Of a DNA stretch of 22,718 bases, positions 1 through 6,213 are shown in pieces (position 1 is the first letter of the stretch; every line of letters begins with the position of its first letter). Origin of the DNA: a virus. Position numbers and translations under genes: made by a program. The stretch covers positions 1 through 22,718 of the IMG/VR virus record IMGVR_UViG_3300028025_000993; one strand, 5' to 3'. The notes below the pieces were generated by a model. The model was not told the origin of the DNA and did no database searches. It saw only the letters and a list, made by a program, of their open reading frames with translations.

Positions 1-65
1 CCGCTTACTACTTGTTGCGCTGCATCAGTAATTCTGCTTATTGATGATTTAACTGCTCCGCCCAT
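1..65 (-). CDS. Small virion-type protein, N-terminal fragment (runs off left edge)
   Basis: Only the first 21 codons are visible, starting MGGAVKSSISRITDAAQQ; the rest lies beyond the left edge. The ATG at 65-63 is preceded by a strong ribosome binding site (AGGGGG, about 6 bases upstream), and the previous gene's stop at 70-68 is two bases away, so it belongs to the same leftward transcript as the terminase. The MGG opening resembles that of the 71-residue protein at 355-570. Its position after TerL suggests a small structural or assembly protein ahead of the portal gene, but the fragment is too short to name. Confidence 0.6.
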   Translation of the reverse strand, partial: MGGAVKSSISRITDAAQQVVS

Positions 66-67
66 GA

Positions 68-352
68 TTAACCCCCTAAAAGTGTTTTAGCTGTGGAAGA
101 ACCTGTGGCAGATTCTGCTGTAAGCATTGTAGATGCACGGCCTCGCTTGCGTCTTGCAGCCAGTTGTGCGGCTGATTCTTGCTGATTGCTCAATGCTTGC
201 AATTCTTTAATCTGGTCGCCTGTTGGGTCTTTGATTGTAGTAACAGGAGCAGGCGTTGCTGGAGAATCTTTATTCCATCCAATTGCTTTTTCTACGCTGC
301 GAAATGCTTTGCCTACTGGCTGACCGATTGTTTTTTGGTATGTTGCGCCCAT
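68..352 (-). CDS. Small phage protein with RGRAST motif (paralogue of next gene)
   Basis: A 94-residue protein with a basic, Ala/Gln-rich middle and a C-terminus carrying RRKRGRASTML about residues 67-77, then a Ser/Thr linker and KTLLGG at the end. The same RGRAST...KTL(L/V)G ending occurs in the 71-residue neighbour at 355-570, so the two look like tandem paralogues. Short proteins with this ending are commonly found near terminase and portal genes of podovirus- and siphovirus-like phages; their role is not established, though virion association is likely. The ATG has a GGGGAT ribosome binding site. No membrane segment or signal peptide is visible. Confidence 0.75.
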   Translation of the reverse strand: MGATYQKTIGQPVGKAFRSVEKAIGWNKDSPATPAPVTTIKDPTGDQIKELQALSNQQESAAQLAARRKRGRASTMLTAESATGSSTAKTLLGG

Positions 353-354
353 GT

Positions 355-570
355 TTACATCCCCACTAGAGTTTTAGTTGCTGTTGGAGCTGCTTCTGCA
401 AGCAATCCCTTAGAAAGTACAGTAGATGCACGGCCTTTTCGTCTGCGCATTGCATCTGCCTGCTCTTGGTCTGATAAGCGCTGAGCTTTAGCAATGTCTG
501 GTGCTATCTCTGGTGCAGGTGGTGGCGCTGGTGTAGCTGGCGCTGACTTCATTCCAAATAATCCGCCCAT
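355..570 (-). CDS. Small phage protein with RGRAST motif (paralogue of preceding gene)
   Basis: A 71-residue protein starting MGGLFGMKS, followed by a Pro/Ala-rich stretch (about residues 10-26), a charged helix, and the C-terminal motif RRRKGRASTVL...KTLVG. It shares this C-terminal half with the 94-residue protein downstream but lacks its N-terminal part. The start has an AGGA ribosome binding site, and only nine bases separate it from the TerL stop, so it is probably co-translated late with the packaging genes. Function unknown; a minor virion or head-assembly role is inferred from position only. Confidence 0.75.
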   Translation of the reverse strand: MGGLFGMKSAPATPAPPPAPEIAPDIAKAQRLSDQEQADAMRRRKGRASTVLSKGLLAEAAPTATKTLVGM

Positions 571-579
571 ATTTAATCC

Positions 580-1974
580 TTAAAGTATCTCGTATTCACT
601 AATGGCATAGGCCTGTCGTCTTCCGACTGACTCACGCCTAACCAAAGTCCTAGCCTCACCTGCTCCCACTAACAGATATTGAAGGCTCTCTGCCACATGG
701 GAATAAATGTTTTTATCAGGCATATCACGAAATTTCTCATCTCCTGATACCTGCACTCTTTTGTAATTGTATCCCCCACTCATACCTTTACGCAACAACT
801 TGCATTGTGGATGTACAATTAGGCCCGCTTCACCGTCAATTAGTCGGCTTAAACAAGCTGCCACGGACTCTCTTCTCTTAGTAAAGTCGTTTGTAGGAGC
901 TGGTACTGCTGGAATTCCTGCCTTGCGTAGTATCTGAAATGGTGTAGTTTCGTCTGTTTGCGCTCTTCCTTCGCCTGCTGGGTCGCCAGTAATGCTGGCA
1001 AATGTCATTTGCGGGTATCTTTCGTGCATTGCACCACGCAATAATTCTGCAAACCTGACTGCTCCCATGTCTTCAGTCCATAGCTCAGAATGTACACGCC
1101 ATTGTCCCATTGCTGTCTTTTGTGCAAAGCAGGCAGCTGGTGTTAGTCCAAAGTCAATACCAATGTACATAGGCATAGACGGAATAATATCGAATTCTTT
1201 GGTATGAATATGGTCACGGTATTCTGGATAGACTGGCTTTCCTTCCCTGACATAACCGTATTCACCATCAACATAGACTTTAATCCAGTCTTCATCCTTA
1301 CCTGCTATCTGTCTTTTATAGTAATCGACTGGTAAATTCTCGGTATTTTCTGCGGTATTTGCTCTTCCGCTAGGTTGCGCAAAGAATCTCCAGCCATCTG
1401 GATGTACTTCTTCCGCTAATTTGTACCACCAATGGTCTGAGTCTGGCGGGTTAGTATCCATAATAATGCCTGACCACTCACTTCCACCCATTAAAACAGA
1501 AGGATAGCGACCTACACGGCCAGTTAATCCATCCACAACGGCCTTTGGTACTTCTCTGGCTTCATTAATCCATGCTCCAGTTAGCTCCATTGATAATAAT
1601 TTAGCGATGTCGTCTGGCCTATCAAGCGCTAGAAAGATAATCTCTAGGTCCAAGTCGCCTTCTTGAATATGGTGCATTGGCGGACCTGTTTCTACCCATC
1701 TACCAATACTAGGACTAACCCATTGATGCCAAGACTTAATCGTTGTCGTTTTTAATTCTGGGTATGTATTGCGGATAATGGCCCATCTAGAATGTCTTTT
1801 GCCATCCGAACCAAGTCTTTGAGATTGCGCCCTGCGTAAGATTTCCATGATGCAGGCCGTTGACTTACCAGAACCAAAAGGACCACGAATACCTCTTACA
1901 AATGAGTCATCCCGCATAAATGCACGGGATATTGGGCCTGCTGGCTTGTACTTAATCTGAGTAGTATCAGTCAT
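580..1974 (-). CDS. terL: Terminase large subunit
   Basis: This is the ATPase-nuclease motor that packages phage DNA into the prohead and cuts the concatemer. The 464 residues carry a Walker A P-loop, GPFGSGKST at 31-39, a Walker B-type segment GAWINEARE at 133-141 with the likely catalytic Glu at 138, and a C-terminal RNase H-fold nuclease marked by YIGIDFGLTPA near 270-280 (Asp274), TGDPAGEG near 329-336 (Asp331) and an acidic/His region near 417-428. Length is normal for the family and no frame break is seen. It overlaps the TerS gene by 8 bases (TerS stop TGA inside the TerL start region), which fits translational coupling. Downstream come small virion-type genes. Confidence 0.96.
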   Translation of the reverse strand: MTDTTQIKYKPAGPISRAFMRDDSFVRGIRGPFGSGKSTACIMEILRRAQSQRLGSDGKRHSRWAIIRNTYPELKTTTIKSWHQWVSPSIGRWVETGPPMHHIQEGDLDLEIIFLALDRPDDIAKLLSMELTGAWINEAREVPKAVVDGLTGRVGRYPSVLMGGSEWSGIIMDTNPPDSDHWWYKLAEEVHPDGWRFFAQPSGRANTAENTENLPVDYYKRQIAGKDEDWIKVYVDGEYGYVREGKPVYPEYRDHIHTKEFDIIPSMPMYIGIDFGLTPAACFAQKTAMGQWRVHSELWTEDMGAVRFAELLRGAMHERYPQMTFASITGDPAGEGRAQTDETTPFQILRKAGIPAVPAPTNDFTKRRESVAACLSRLIDGEAGLIVHPQCKLLRKGMSGGYNYKRVQVSGDEKFRDMPDKNIYSHVAESLQYLLVGAGEARTLVRRESVGRRQAYAISEYEIL

Positions 1975-2329
1975 TCAAGTCAATATTGATAGCAAATGCG
2001 CTGCCACTAATCTCTGTTTCGGTTTTATCTTTCCAATTCATGTTCTTTAGAACGAATATAGCCCCTGTAGGGTTATTAGCGTGCATCCGCTTCTCGTAAG
2101 TATTCTCAACAATTAGCTTGGCTCTTTTTACGGAGTTGGAAAACCCGTCATATTCTAAGTAATTATCCATCTCACCACGACTATAGAATCCTAAATGTAA
2201 AGCCATTCCAGTCCAAGTAATAGGCTCTTCCTTCTCTACGCAGATAGCAATAAACTCATCTACCTTTGCATCAAACTCTTCTGGTGAGCTGTATTTTCTA
2301 GGTCTTCCACCTACATTCTTTTCAGTCAT
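1967..2329 (-). CDS. terS: Terminase small subunit (P22 gp3-like DNA-packaging protein)
   Basis: A 120-residue protein starting with a GGRPRKYSSPEEFDAKVDEF segment, then a helix-turn-helix-like part with WTGMALHLGF (about residues 40-49), and the typical VKRAKLIVENTYEKRM...GAIFVLKNM-W-DK block (about residues 68-102). This order matches the family of small terminase subunits related to phage P22 gp3, which bind the packaging site and form a ring that loads TerL. The gene starts inside the stop of the 50-residue gene upstream (ATGA) and ends within the TerL start, so three genes are coupled. Confidence 0.88.
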   Translation of the reverse strand: MTEKNVGGRPRKYSSPEEFDAKVDEFIAICVEKEEPITWTGMALHLGFYSRGEMDNYLEYDGFSNSVKRAKLIVENTYEKRMHANNPTGAIFVLKNMNWKDKTETEISGSAFAINIDLND

Positions 2330-2478
2330 TTGCCTTGTATCCTTTTTGTCCCCGCCATTTTTTGCTCTTTTTCCATCTTTTTAGCAACGGCTTGAGGAAT
2401 ATCTACCTTTTTGGCAAATTCTTTATTATGAGCAACTGCTCGCATAAGTTTGGCTTGGGCTGCGGATTTGTATGGCAT
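2326..2478 (-). CDS. 50-residue basic phage protein (MPYKSxAQ family)
   Basis: A short reading frame of 50 codons starting MPYKSAAQAKLMRAVAHN and rich in Lys and Ala. Many phages encode small proteins that begin MP(Y/F)KSKAQ near their packaging genes; the function is not known. The ATG at 2478 has a GGAG ribosome binding site, and the TGA at 2328-2326 overlaps the TerS ATG as ATGA, which strongly supports a real, coupled gene. It is one base from the stop of the upstream 115-residue gene. The basic character would suit nucleic-acid binding, but this is inference. Confidence 0.8.
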   Translation of the reverse strand: MPYKSAAQAKLMRAVAHNKEFAKKVDIPQAVAKKMEKEQKMAGTKRIQGK

Positions 2479-2479
2479 T

Positions 2480-2827
2480 TTATTCTCCAATTAACTTTTT
2501 AGTGCCATCTAACAATCCTTCAGACCTAGCTTTAGCTGCTTCTACTGCAGAGTCAACGCTGTCATAGAAGTTTTTAATAGGTTTCTTGGCTATTGGGTCA
2601 TAGTAATCATTTTTGCTATAAAACTCTGAAATGAAGTCTTCGTCATCTACTATCTTTCCACCTTCAAATACTGTTGGGACATTGACCCATTTTGTATCTT
2701 TTGCTGGACTTCCATCTGGATTGCGTTTTGTGGGAATGGTCATTGTCTTTTCAGAATACAATTCTCCATCATCAGATTGCCATAACGGTCTTCCTGACCT
2801 AGTGTATTTGCCAGTAAATTTAGCCAT
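2480..2827 (-). CDS. Conserved phage protein of unknown function
   Basis: A 115-residue protein with TGKYTRSGRPLWQSDDGELYSE in pieces at residues 5-26, followed by TMTIP and WVNVPTVFEGGKIV. The combination of a 'wvNvPtvf.gG' segment and an acidic C-terminal helix is familiar from phage proteins found alone or as part of larger structural proteins, without an assigned activity. The start has AGGAG about 11 bases upstream. It lies between the VRR-type nuclease and the MPYKS protein and is transcribed with the terminase genes. No signal peptide or membrane segment is seen. Confidence 0.7.
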   Translation of the reverse strand: MAKFTGKYTRSGRPLWQSDDGELYSEKTMTIPTKRNPDGSPAKDTKWVNVPTVFEGGKIVDDEDFISEFYSKNDYYDPIAKKPIKNFYDSVDSAVEAAKARSEGLLDGTKKLIGE

Positions 2828-2841
2828 TGCTTATTTTACTC

Positions 2842-3132
2842 CTATCGTATTGATTCATCAAGCTCGCTTAACAGAGCAGCTGCATCGTCTATTCCATCTA
2901 TTCGCTTTACTCTTGAACCTTTCCAATTTAATATGAATAGGTCTTGAGCAGGTGTGAATTTGGCTGTTCGGCTTGATTTTATCTCTACTAGGTGAGTCTT
3001 GCCATTTTTTCCAACAACTAAATCTGGGAATCCGCCTGCTACAGTCGATGTTACAAATACAGAGCAGCCCCCATTACGGAAAACTTTGACTATCTCTGAT
3101 TGGTTTACATCTACTCGTTTTGCATAAGCCAT
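2842..3132 (-). CDS. VRR-NUC / Holliday-resolvase-like nuclease
   Basis: A 96-residue single-domain protein of the PD-(D/E)XK fold. Visible active-site residues are Glu13, the GGFPDLVVG motif with Asp37, the HLVEIKSS motif with Glu50 and Lys52, and Gln63. This pattern is that of stand-alone VRR-NUC proteins, which cut branched or structured DNA. Placed as the first gene of the leftward packaging block, it may trim branched concatemers before packaging, a role inferred by analogy with T7 gp3 and T4 gp49. The ATG lacks a strong ribosome binding site. Confidence 0.87.
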   Translation of the reverse strand: MAYAKRVDVNQSEIVKVFRNGGCSVFVTSTVAGGFPDLVVGKNGKTHLVEIKSSRTAKFTPAQDLFILNWKGSRVKRIDGIDDAAALLSELDESIR

Positions 3133-3189
3133 TGTTTTTTCACATATTTATGGTTTAATCTTACGATAATTTACATCTAAAGGTCTGGA
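3133..3189. promoter_or_regulatory. Divergent intergenic region, likely holds back-to-back promoters
   Basis: These 57 bases separate the divergent VRR-nuclease (minus) and metallophosphoesterase (plus) genes, so promoters for both directions would have to lie here or in the flanking coding sequence. The stretch is A+T-rich. On the minus strand an A+T-rich TAAATA lies near 3150, and on the plus strand an AAAGG ribosome binding site precedes the ATG at 3190. No convincing paired -35/-10 boxes stand out, so promoter positions are not assigned. Confidence 0.3.
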
Positions 3190-4200
3190 ATGACAATCGC
3201 TAAGTGTTCTGAAGATGAGTTTATTCGTATTTGGCAGGAATTAAAGTCTGCTACTGCTGTTGCTCAGATGCTTGGAGTTGATGTCAGGAATGTATTTAAG
3301 CGCAGGAAAGCTATTGAGTTTAGAAGAGGCATTGAGCTGATTGCCGATTTAAAACCTTTTCCAAGGCCCGATATGGCTGAGTTAAAAGCAAAAGTAGAAG
3401 CCAGAGCGCAGGCTACCAGACATAATGCGCAGCGTGGCAGGGCCATTGAAACTGGCAGAGTTGTTGTTTTTTCTGATGCACATTTTTATCCTGATGATAC
3501 GACTACTGCATATAAAGCGCTTTTAGGATGTATTAAAGAATTTAAACCTACCGTCATTGTATGTAACGGTGATGCTTTTGATGGGACTACGGCCAGTCGT
3601 CATGCGAGAATTTCTTGGGCCGAAGCACCTACTATCAAAGAAGAGCTTGAGGCCTGCCAGCATTACATGGATGGAATAGAAAAAGTCGCTAGGGGAGCTG
3701 AGCTTATCTGGACTCTTGGAAACCATGACGCCAGATTTGAAACTTATTTATCTAATCAAATAGGTCAATATGAAGGTGTTAAAGGATTTTCTTTAAAAGA
3801 CCACTTTCCGATGTGGAAACCATGCTGGTCCTTTTGGATTAATGACGATACTGTAATTAAACATAGATGGAAAGGTGGTTGGACTGCTGGGCGTACCAAT
3901 GCTTTAAATGCTGGAGTCAATATCATTACAGGTCATACCCATGTATTAGCTGTACAGCCAGTAACAGATTATTCGCCTGCTTTTAAAGCCAATGGTGGTA
4001 CACGCTATGGAGTACAAACTGGTACTTTGGCCGACCCTAATGGCGACCAATTTACGGATTACACGGAATGTAACCCTAAAGACTGGCGCTCTGGATTTGC
4101 TTTATTGTCTTTTGAGCGAGGTAGATTGTTGCAGCCAGAACTTGTACAAGTCTGCGGAGAAGATGAAATTGAATTTAGGGGTAAGATTCATAGAGTATGA
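3190..4200 (+). CDS. HTH-metallophosphoesterase fusion protein
   Basis: A 336-residue protein with two parts. Residues about 8-45 form a helix-turn-helix-like region (ATAVAQMLGVDVRNVFKRR). From about residue 90 a calcineurin-type metallophosphoesterase follows, with FSDAH (Asp96, His98), NGD (Asp128), GNHD (177-180), a lone His near 225 and GHTH (248-251), that is, the full set of two-metal ligands. Such enzymes hydrolyse phosphodiesters or phosphomonoesters; the substrate here is unknown. The N-terminal DNA-binding-like part suggests action on or near DNA. It is transcribed opposite to the packaging block and shares an ATGA overlap with the SprT-like gene. Confidence 0.88.
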   Translation: MTIAKCSEDEFIRIWQELKSATAVAQMLGVDVRNVFKRRKAIEFRRGIELIADLKPFPRPDMAELKAKVEARAQATRHNAQRGRAIETGRVVVFSDAHFYPDDTTTAYKALLGCIKEFKPTVIVCNGDAFDGTTASRHARISWAEAPTIKEELEACQHYMDGIEKVARGAELIWTLGNHDARFETYLSNQIGQYEGVKGFSLKDHFPMWKPCWSFWINDDTVIKHRWKGGWTAGRTNALNAGVNIITGHTHVLAVQPVTDYSPAFKANGGTRYGVQTGTLADPNGDQFTDYTECNPKDWRSGFALLSFERGRLLQPELVQVCGEDEIEFRGKIHRV

Positions 4201-4550
4201 AACTGACTCCAGAGGTTGTTAGAAACCTATATTCATCTCTCTATTGCTGCTATCCATTTACCAAATGGAAGATGCCCCTGCCAGAAGAGATTGATTTTGT
4301 AGTCACAGCTGACCCAGAATTAATGGGTACATACCTATACGATACTGGTGAAGACTATGAGCATACAATTACAATATCTTCTGCCCGCTGCGGTCATTAC
4401 TATACCGTCATTACTACTTTGGCTCATGAGTGTGTACACATGAGTTTTTATCGGCAAAAAGGTGACAAATGGATGCAGCATGGAAAACCGTTTCGCATTA
4501 GATGCAAGATGGTAGCTGATGAACTAGGCCTTGACCCGCTAGAACTGTAG
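4197..4550 (+). CDS. SprT-like zinc metalloprotease-like protein
   Basis: A 117-residue protein with the zinc-binding motif HECVH at residues 77-81 and a likely third ligand at His95 (QHGKPFR). The placement of HExxH about two thirds along, followed by a H-G-x-x-F segment, is that of SprT-type proteins, the family of the DNA-protein crosslink protease Spartan. It lacks the C-terminal zinc ribbon seen in longer members. Its ATG overlaps the stop of the metallophosphoesterase gene, so the two are coupled and may act together on DNA. Its last 12 bases overlap the convergent membrane-protein gene. Confidence 0.82.
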   Translation: MKLTPEVVRNLYSSLYCCYPFTKWKMPLPEEIDFVVTADPELMGTYLYDTGEDYEHTITISSARCGHYYTVITTLAHECVHMSFYRQKGDKWMQHGKPFRIRCKMVADELGLDPLEL

Positions 4551-4775
4551 CCAAGGCATTAATTTATTGTTGATGTACAAGACAATCCCGCAAAAATAAA
4601 ACGCTACTGCCACAATTTCCACTACAAATAGCGGCATATCATCCTGCTGATACCCTGCGTAGGCCCATAATCCAGAGCCAATAAACCCAATTAAGATGTT
4701 TAAAGGATAGATATTGATGCTTGTAAGCAAGATTCCAAGCAAGCAAAGTGTTGTACCAGCCCATTTAATGCTCAT
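4539..4775 (-). CDS. Small membrane protein with three or four TM segments
   Basis: A 78-residue, strongly hydrophobic protein. Predicted membrane segments by eye are about 4-20, 22-43 and 49-69, with a short acidic QQDD turn at about 44-47. The GxxLWxYAGYxQDD pattern recurs in small phage and bacterial inner-membrane proteins of unknown role. A candidate promoter lies 40-65 bases upstream, flanked by an inverted repeat (4820-4852), so it may be separately regulated. There is no strong ribosome binding site. It converges on the SprT-like gene with a 12-base overlap. Confidence 0.72.
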   Translation of the reverse strand: MSIKWAGTTLCLLGILLTSINIYPLNILIGFIGSGLWAYAGYQQDDMPLFVVEIVAVAFYFCGIVLYINNKLMPWLQF

Positions 4776-4810
4776 AATTCATACTTATAAGTGTTGATTT
4801 GCTATACATA

Positions 4811-4839
4811 TTAATACTTATATGTACATTTATTGACAA
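4811..4839 (-). promoter_or_regulatory. Candidate promoter for the small membrane protein
   Basis: On the minus strand, TTGTCA (4839-4834, five of six matches to the -35 consensus) is separated by exactly 17 bases from TATTAA (4816-4811, four of six to the -10 consensus). It points at the gene ending at 4539, whose ATG is at 4775. The spacing is ideal; the -10 match is only moderate. Confidence 0.5.
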
Positions 4840-4852
4840 AAAGTGTACATAT
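4820..4852. repeat. Perfect 9-bp inverted repeat (operator candidate)
   Basis: ATATGTACA at 4820-4828 is the exact reverse complement of TGTACATAT at 4844-4852, with a 15-base spacer. Arm centres are 24 bases apart, a little over two helical turns. Each arm also contains the self-complementary core TGTACA. The arms flank the -35 box of the candidate promoter 4811-4839, the layout expected for binding of a dimeric repressor or activator. The region 4776-5026 holds no gene; it contains this repeat, the promoter and the direct repeats at 4873-4925. Confidence 0.55.
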
Positions 4853-4872
4853 CAGCAGAGTTGTTGACACTT

Positions 4873-4925
4873 TTGTAAAGTTTTAGCGGTTAATTGTAAA
4901 GTTGTTAACATGGAATTGTAAAGTT
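4873..4925. repeat. Three iteron-like direct repeats TTGTAAAGTT
   Basis: TTGTAAAGTT occurs exactly at 4873-4882, 4894-4903 and 4916-4925. Start-to-start distances are 21 and 22 bases, about two helical turns, so all copies face the same side of the helix. Each copy is followed within a few bases by similar A/T-rich text, and very A+T-rich sequence lies just downstream (about 4940-5050). Such arrays are typical of replication origins or of arrays bound cooperatively by a regulator; which applies is not shown by the sequence. Confidence 0.6.
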
Positions 4926-5026
4926 AATGACAGGTAACCTATTTTAAAAACGCTTGTAACTGCATGAAATTTCAATAAAAAGCCATGCAAAAATGTGACA
5001 TCTTGTCCGAAATTTGTATATTTTTT

Positions 5027-5131
5027 TCAGAAATTACGGTAATAGCGGTCTTTAGGGTTATTAAGCATTGATTTAATAAGCTCATCTATATTAAAGAACC
5101 ATTGAATAACTTTCATGCCGTTGTGCTGCAT
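5027..5131 (-). CDS. Possible 34-residue protein at the end of the leftward operon
   Basis: A short open frame of 34 codons starting MQHNGMKVIQWFF, with a second in-frame ATG at 5116. It starts 12 bases after the stop of the 69-residue gene and is read in the same direction. A weak ribosome binding site (AAGTGAG) lies about 10 bases before the ATG. The composition (charged C-terminal NNPKDRYYRN) looks protein-like rather than random, but there is no recognisable family, so it could still be chance. Confidence 0.4.
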   Translation of the reverse strand: MQHNGMKVIQWFFNIDELIKSMLNNPKDRYYRNF

Positions 5132-5142
5132 GATTGTAAAAC

Positions 5143-5352
5143 TCACTTCTCTTGTGCCTTTCTTAGTATTGCTCTAGCAAATTCGTATGTTGTTTCGCCC
5201 ATCCATCCTATTGCTTCAAAACCATGTGCTATTTCCTGTATTTCCTCATCTGTTAGTATTTTTGCTTTTTCTAATTGTTGGTAAGCCCATTGCTGTATTT
5301 CTACATCGGCTGTGCCATTTTTTAATGTTTGTAGTTTTCCGTGATAGCTCAT
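5143..5352 (-). CDS. Small phage protein, LTDEEI...AILRKAQE family (shortened copy)
   Basis: A 69-residue protein whose second half, LTDEEIQEIAHGFEA followed by FARAILRKAQEK, matches the C-terminus of the 86-residue protein at 7200-7460. The DNA coding for this end is identical over 29 bases in both genes (5147-5175 and 7207-7235). Members of this family usually start MNNEPVAW; here that start is found upstream at 5390 but in another frame (see 5349-5390). The ORF therefore seems to use a new internal start, coupled by an ATGA overlap to the 13-codon frame before it. Function unknown. Confidence 0.65.
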   Translation of the reverse strand: MSYHGKLQTLKNGTADVEIQQWAYQQLEKAKILTDEEIQEIAHGFEAIGWMGETTYEFARAILRKAQEK

Positions 5353-5390
5353 ACTTCCTCCGTGTTCATCGCTACTGGTTCATTGTTCAT
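5349..5390 (-). CDS. 13-codon minigene or frameshifted N-terminus (MNNEPVA)
   Basis: The frame reads MNNEPVAMNTEEV then stop. Its first 20 coding bases (5371-5390) are identical to the start of the 86-residue gene at 7441-7460. It begins in an ATGA overlap with the DUF3310 stop and ends in an ATGA overlap with the 69-residue gene, so both ends are translationally coupled. Together with 5143-5352 it looks like a duplicated family member whose frame was broken (248 bases against 261 in the intact copy). It may be a leader peptide, a relic, or a frameshift site. Confidence 0.5.
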   Translation of the reverse strand: MNNEPVAMNTEEV

Positions 5391-5590
5391 TTCAACCTCT
5401 TGGCTATTTCTCGTTCTATATACCATTTTGCTTTACGCAAATCTTCAATAGCGTCATGCTTTTCGTCTGCTCGCCAAATGTACTTCATAGCATTGCCAAG
5501 GCAAAATCCCATGTGTTCTGTAATCTGGATACATTCAATACCAGACGGGTGGTTTGTGTAGTGTTTTGGATGGTTTACTGGGTCATTCAT
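5387..5590 (-). CDS. DUF3310 family protein
   Basis: A 67-residue protein that matches the DUF3310 pattern almost throughout: DPVNHPKHYTNHPSGIECI near the start, ITEHMGFCLGNAMKYIWRAD in the middle and AIEDLRKAKWYIEREI at the end. The family is widespread in phages and is often annotated as a nucleotide-kinase-like or SaV-like protein, with no proven activity. The gene overlaps the Ref-like gene by 8 bases upstream and the minigene by 4 bases downstream, and sits in the leftward early operon, consistent with a role in DNA or nucleotide metabolism. Confidence 0.9.
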   Translation of the reverse strand: MNDPVNHPKHYTNHPSGIECIQITEHMGFCLGNAMKYIWRADEKHDAIEDLRKAKWYIEREIAKRLK

Positions 5591-5855
5591 TTAAAAGCTC
5601 CAATGTTTGCTCAAGAAGGGTGTCTTCAGATATGCCATATTCCCTTTCAAATCGCTTACGGCCAAGGAAGTGAACTCCGCCACCACCCGTGTGGTGATAG
5701 GGGCAGAGGCCAATGACAGGGCTATCTGCTCTGCGGCCACCTCTACGAATGTGGTGAATATGACACTCTGTTCCCTCGTTGCCTTGATGCCTACATAATG
5801 AGCATCCCAACTCAGCGATTTTTCTAAATTTTTCTTTTTCAATTTTAGTTGCCAT
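5583..5855 (-). CDS. Ref-like RecA-dependent HNH nuclease
   Basis: From the ATG at 5855 this is a 90-residue protein. It has a CSLCR knuckle (Cys18, Cys21), then HIHHIRRGGRRAD (residues 32-44), GLCPYHHTG with Cys51, His54 and His55, and GRKRFEREYG near 65-74. This is the signature of the phage P1 Ref family, HNH-type nucleases directed by RecA filaments that stimulate recombination. The frame stays open to 5930, but the shorter start removes a long overlap and leaves 11 bases shared with the PD-(D/E)XK gene. Known Ref proteins can be longer at the N-terminus; here only the catalytic domain is present. Confidence 0.85.
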   Translation of the reverse strand: MATKIEKEKFRKIAELGCSLCRHQGNEGTECHIHHIRRGGRRADSPVIGLCPYHHTGGGGVHFLGRKRFEREYGISEDTLLEQTLELLNE

Positions 5856-6213
5856 CTGCCAGCTCATACCATTGACGGTAGAATCCTTTAAACATTTCCA
5901 GCCCTTGTCCAGCCAGCATACAGCTGCCATCCTTTTGGACCAAAAAGTATTTATCTATCACCATTGAGTTATCCGTATTTCCATAAATAATTACGACCAT
6001 AAAATCATCTTTAGATGCCAATGCTTTTAATAGAATCTTTTGGCCTTCGCTAACTTTTTCGCTAGGCCGCTTCCATTCCATAATTAAAAATTTGCCTTTG
6101 CGCTCGCATATTCCATCTACATTGCTTGGTACAAATGCAGGATTAGTAGGGATTGCGCCTTTTAAATCGGCATAATCCGTATGCGTAGCAAACATATTTC
6201 GCATTAGTTTCAT
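5845..6213 (-). CDS. PD-(D/E)XK-type nuclease, phage
   Basis: A 122-residue protein from the ATG at 6213, which overlaps the previous stop as ATGA (an open frame continues to 6267 but is not needed). The active-site pattern is NVDGI (Asp near residue 33), a short strand, then LIMEWKRP (Glu and Lys near 49-51), followed by SEGQ, the usual Gln of resolvase-like nucleases. It probably cuts DNA during recombination or repair, next to the Ref-like nuclease. Assignment to the superfamily is by motif spacing; substrate is unknown. Confidence 0.65.
   Translation of the reverse strand: MKLMRNMFATHTDYADLKGAIPTNPAFVPSNVDGICERKGKFLIMEWKRPSEKVSEGQKILLKALASKDDFMVVIIYGNTDNSMVIDKYFLVQKDGSCMLAGQGLEMFKGFYRQWYELADGN

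Noticed and set aside
179-484. 101-codon plus-strand open frame across the two small RGRAST genes
   Set aside because: It is antisense to two genes with good ribosome binding sites and spans their junction; Cys/Trp-rich composition is typical of a shadow frame.
4873-4925. CRISPR-like array
   Set aside because: Repeats are only 10 bases with 11-12 base gaps and only three copies; this fits iterons, not CRISPR. No cas gene is present.
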